From contig DINS01000023.1 in assembly GCA_002426015.1 (NCBI GenBank), positions 1-14,168 on the forward strand: a stretch of DNA of 14,168 nt, written 5' to 3'. Every line of letters begins with the position of its first letter. Position 1 is the stretch's first letter. Source of the DNA: Flavobacteriaceae bacterium UBA5534. GTDB lineage: Bacteria > Bacteroidota > Bacteroidia > Flavobacteriales > Flavobacteriaceae. Below are positions 14,074-14,168 of this stretch, one piece after another. Under the pieces are notes generated by a model. It was not told the origin of the DNA, did not search any database, and saw nothing but the letters and a program-made list of their open reading frames with translations. The position numbers and the translations under genes were made by a program.

Positions 14074-14168
14074 ATGTATATCAAAAAAATCCTTATTGCC
14101 ATTGTACTTATTGGCCTTGTTGTAGCAGCCATCGTTTCATATAATATCTATTCGATTATGTTCGATTC
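14074..14168 (+). CDS. mltG: Endolytic murein transglycosylase MltG, N-terminus (partial)
   Basis: The 31 visible codons start MYIKKILIAIVLIGLVVAAIV and continue into YNIYSIMF, a short basic N-terminus and one transmembrane helix. This is how MltG proteins begin, and the order dapF, acetyltransferase, mltG is the usual flavobacterial context from memory. MltG is an inner-membrane lytic transglycosylase that cuts nascent glycan strands. The ATG directly abuts the acetyltransferase TAA stop. The catalytic YceG domain lies outside the window, so the name rests on context and the anchor helix. Confidence 0.7.
   Translation, partial: MYIKKILIAIVLIGLVVAAIVSYNIYSIMFD

Noticed and set aside
1..14168. 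CRISPR arrays, transposases, phage genes, defence systems, tRNAs
   Set aside because: No spaced identical repeats, terminal inverted repeats with a transposase, integrase-like proteins or cloverleaf sequences were seen on either strand.

Overview
The window looks like chromosomal DNA from a marine or soil member of the Flavobacteriaceae (phylum Bacteroidota). The DNA is AT-rich. Start codons lack purine-rich Shine-Dalgarno boxes and instead follow A/T-rich leaders. Several genes are preceded by the Bacteroidota -7 box TAnnTTTG, sometimes with a TTG-like -33 box. The gene families also point there: DUF4249 lipoprotein beside a TonB-dependent receptor, DUF6095, a long-form glyceraldehyde-3-phosphate dehydrogenase, and the dapF / acetyltransferase / mltG string. 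I see no phage, transposase, CRISPR array or tRNA.

Layout. Bases 1-30 are the 3' end of a 5S rRNA on the + strand, followed by its terminator. From 156 to 12616 every protein gene is on the - strand. Reading downstream along that strand, the order is: HtrA-type protease (11222-12616); long GAPDH (9635-11083); a membrane-anchored coiled-coil protein (8861-9490) followed by trmD (8112-8789); rplS with its own promoter (7595-7945); a roughly 750-base gene-free stretch (6849-7594); monomeric NADP isocitrate dehydrogenase (4617-6848); TonB receptor plus DUF4249 lipoprotein (1323-4520); murQ plus DUF6095 (156-1194). From 12776 the + strand carries dapF, a GNAT acetyltransferase and the start of mltG, packed end to start as one operon that leaves the window.

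How the genes work together. Most are housekeeping. dapF makes meso-diaminopimelate for lysine and peptidoglycan, mltG cuts nascent glycan strands, and murQ recycles the MurNAc sugar, so envelope maintenance recurs at both ends. trmD and rplS serve translation. Isocitrate dehydrogenase and the GAPDH serve central carbon metabolism. The receptor and lipoprotein pair is probably an outer-membrane uptake or binding complex of unknown substrate.

The least explained part is 6933-7545. It holds a promoter-like sequence, a directional hairpin terminator and no intact gene, so it may encode a free-standing non-coding RNA or be an eroded gene. A cluster of four GTT-N3-AAC 9-mers lies at its upstream edge. 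Other unexplained structures are a structured dispersed-repeat-like element (1221-1319) and a helically phased TTAAC array between the divergent protease and dapF genes.
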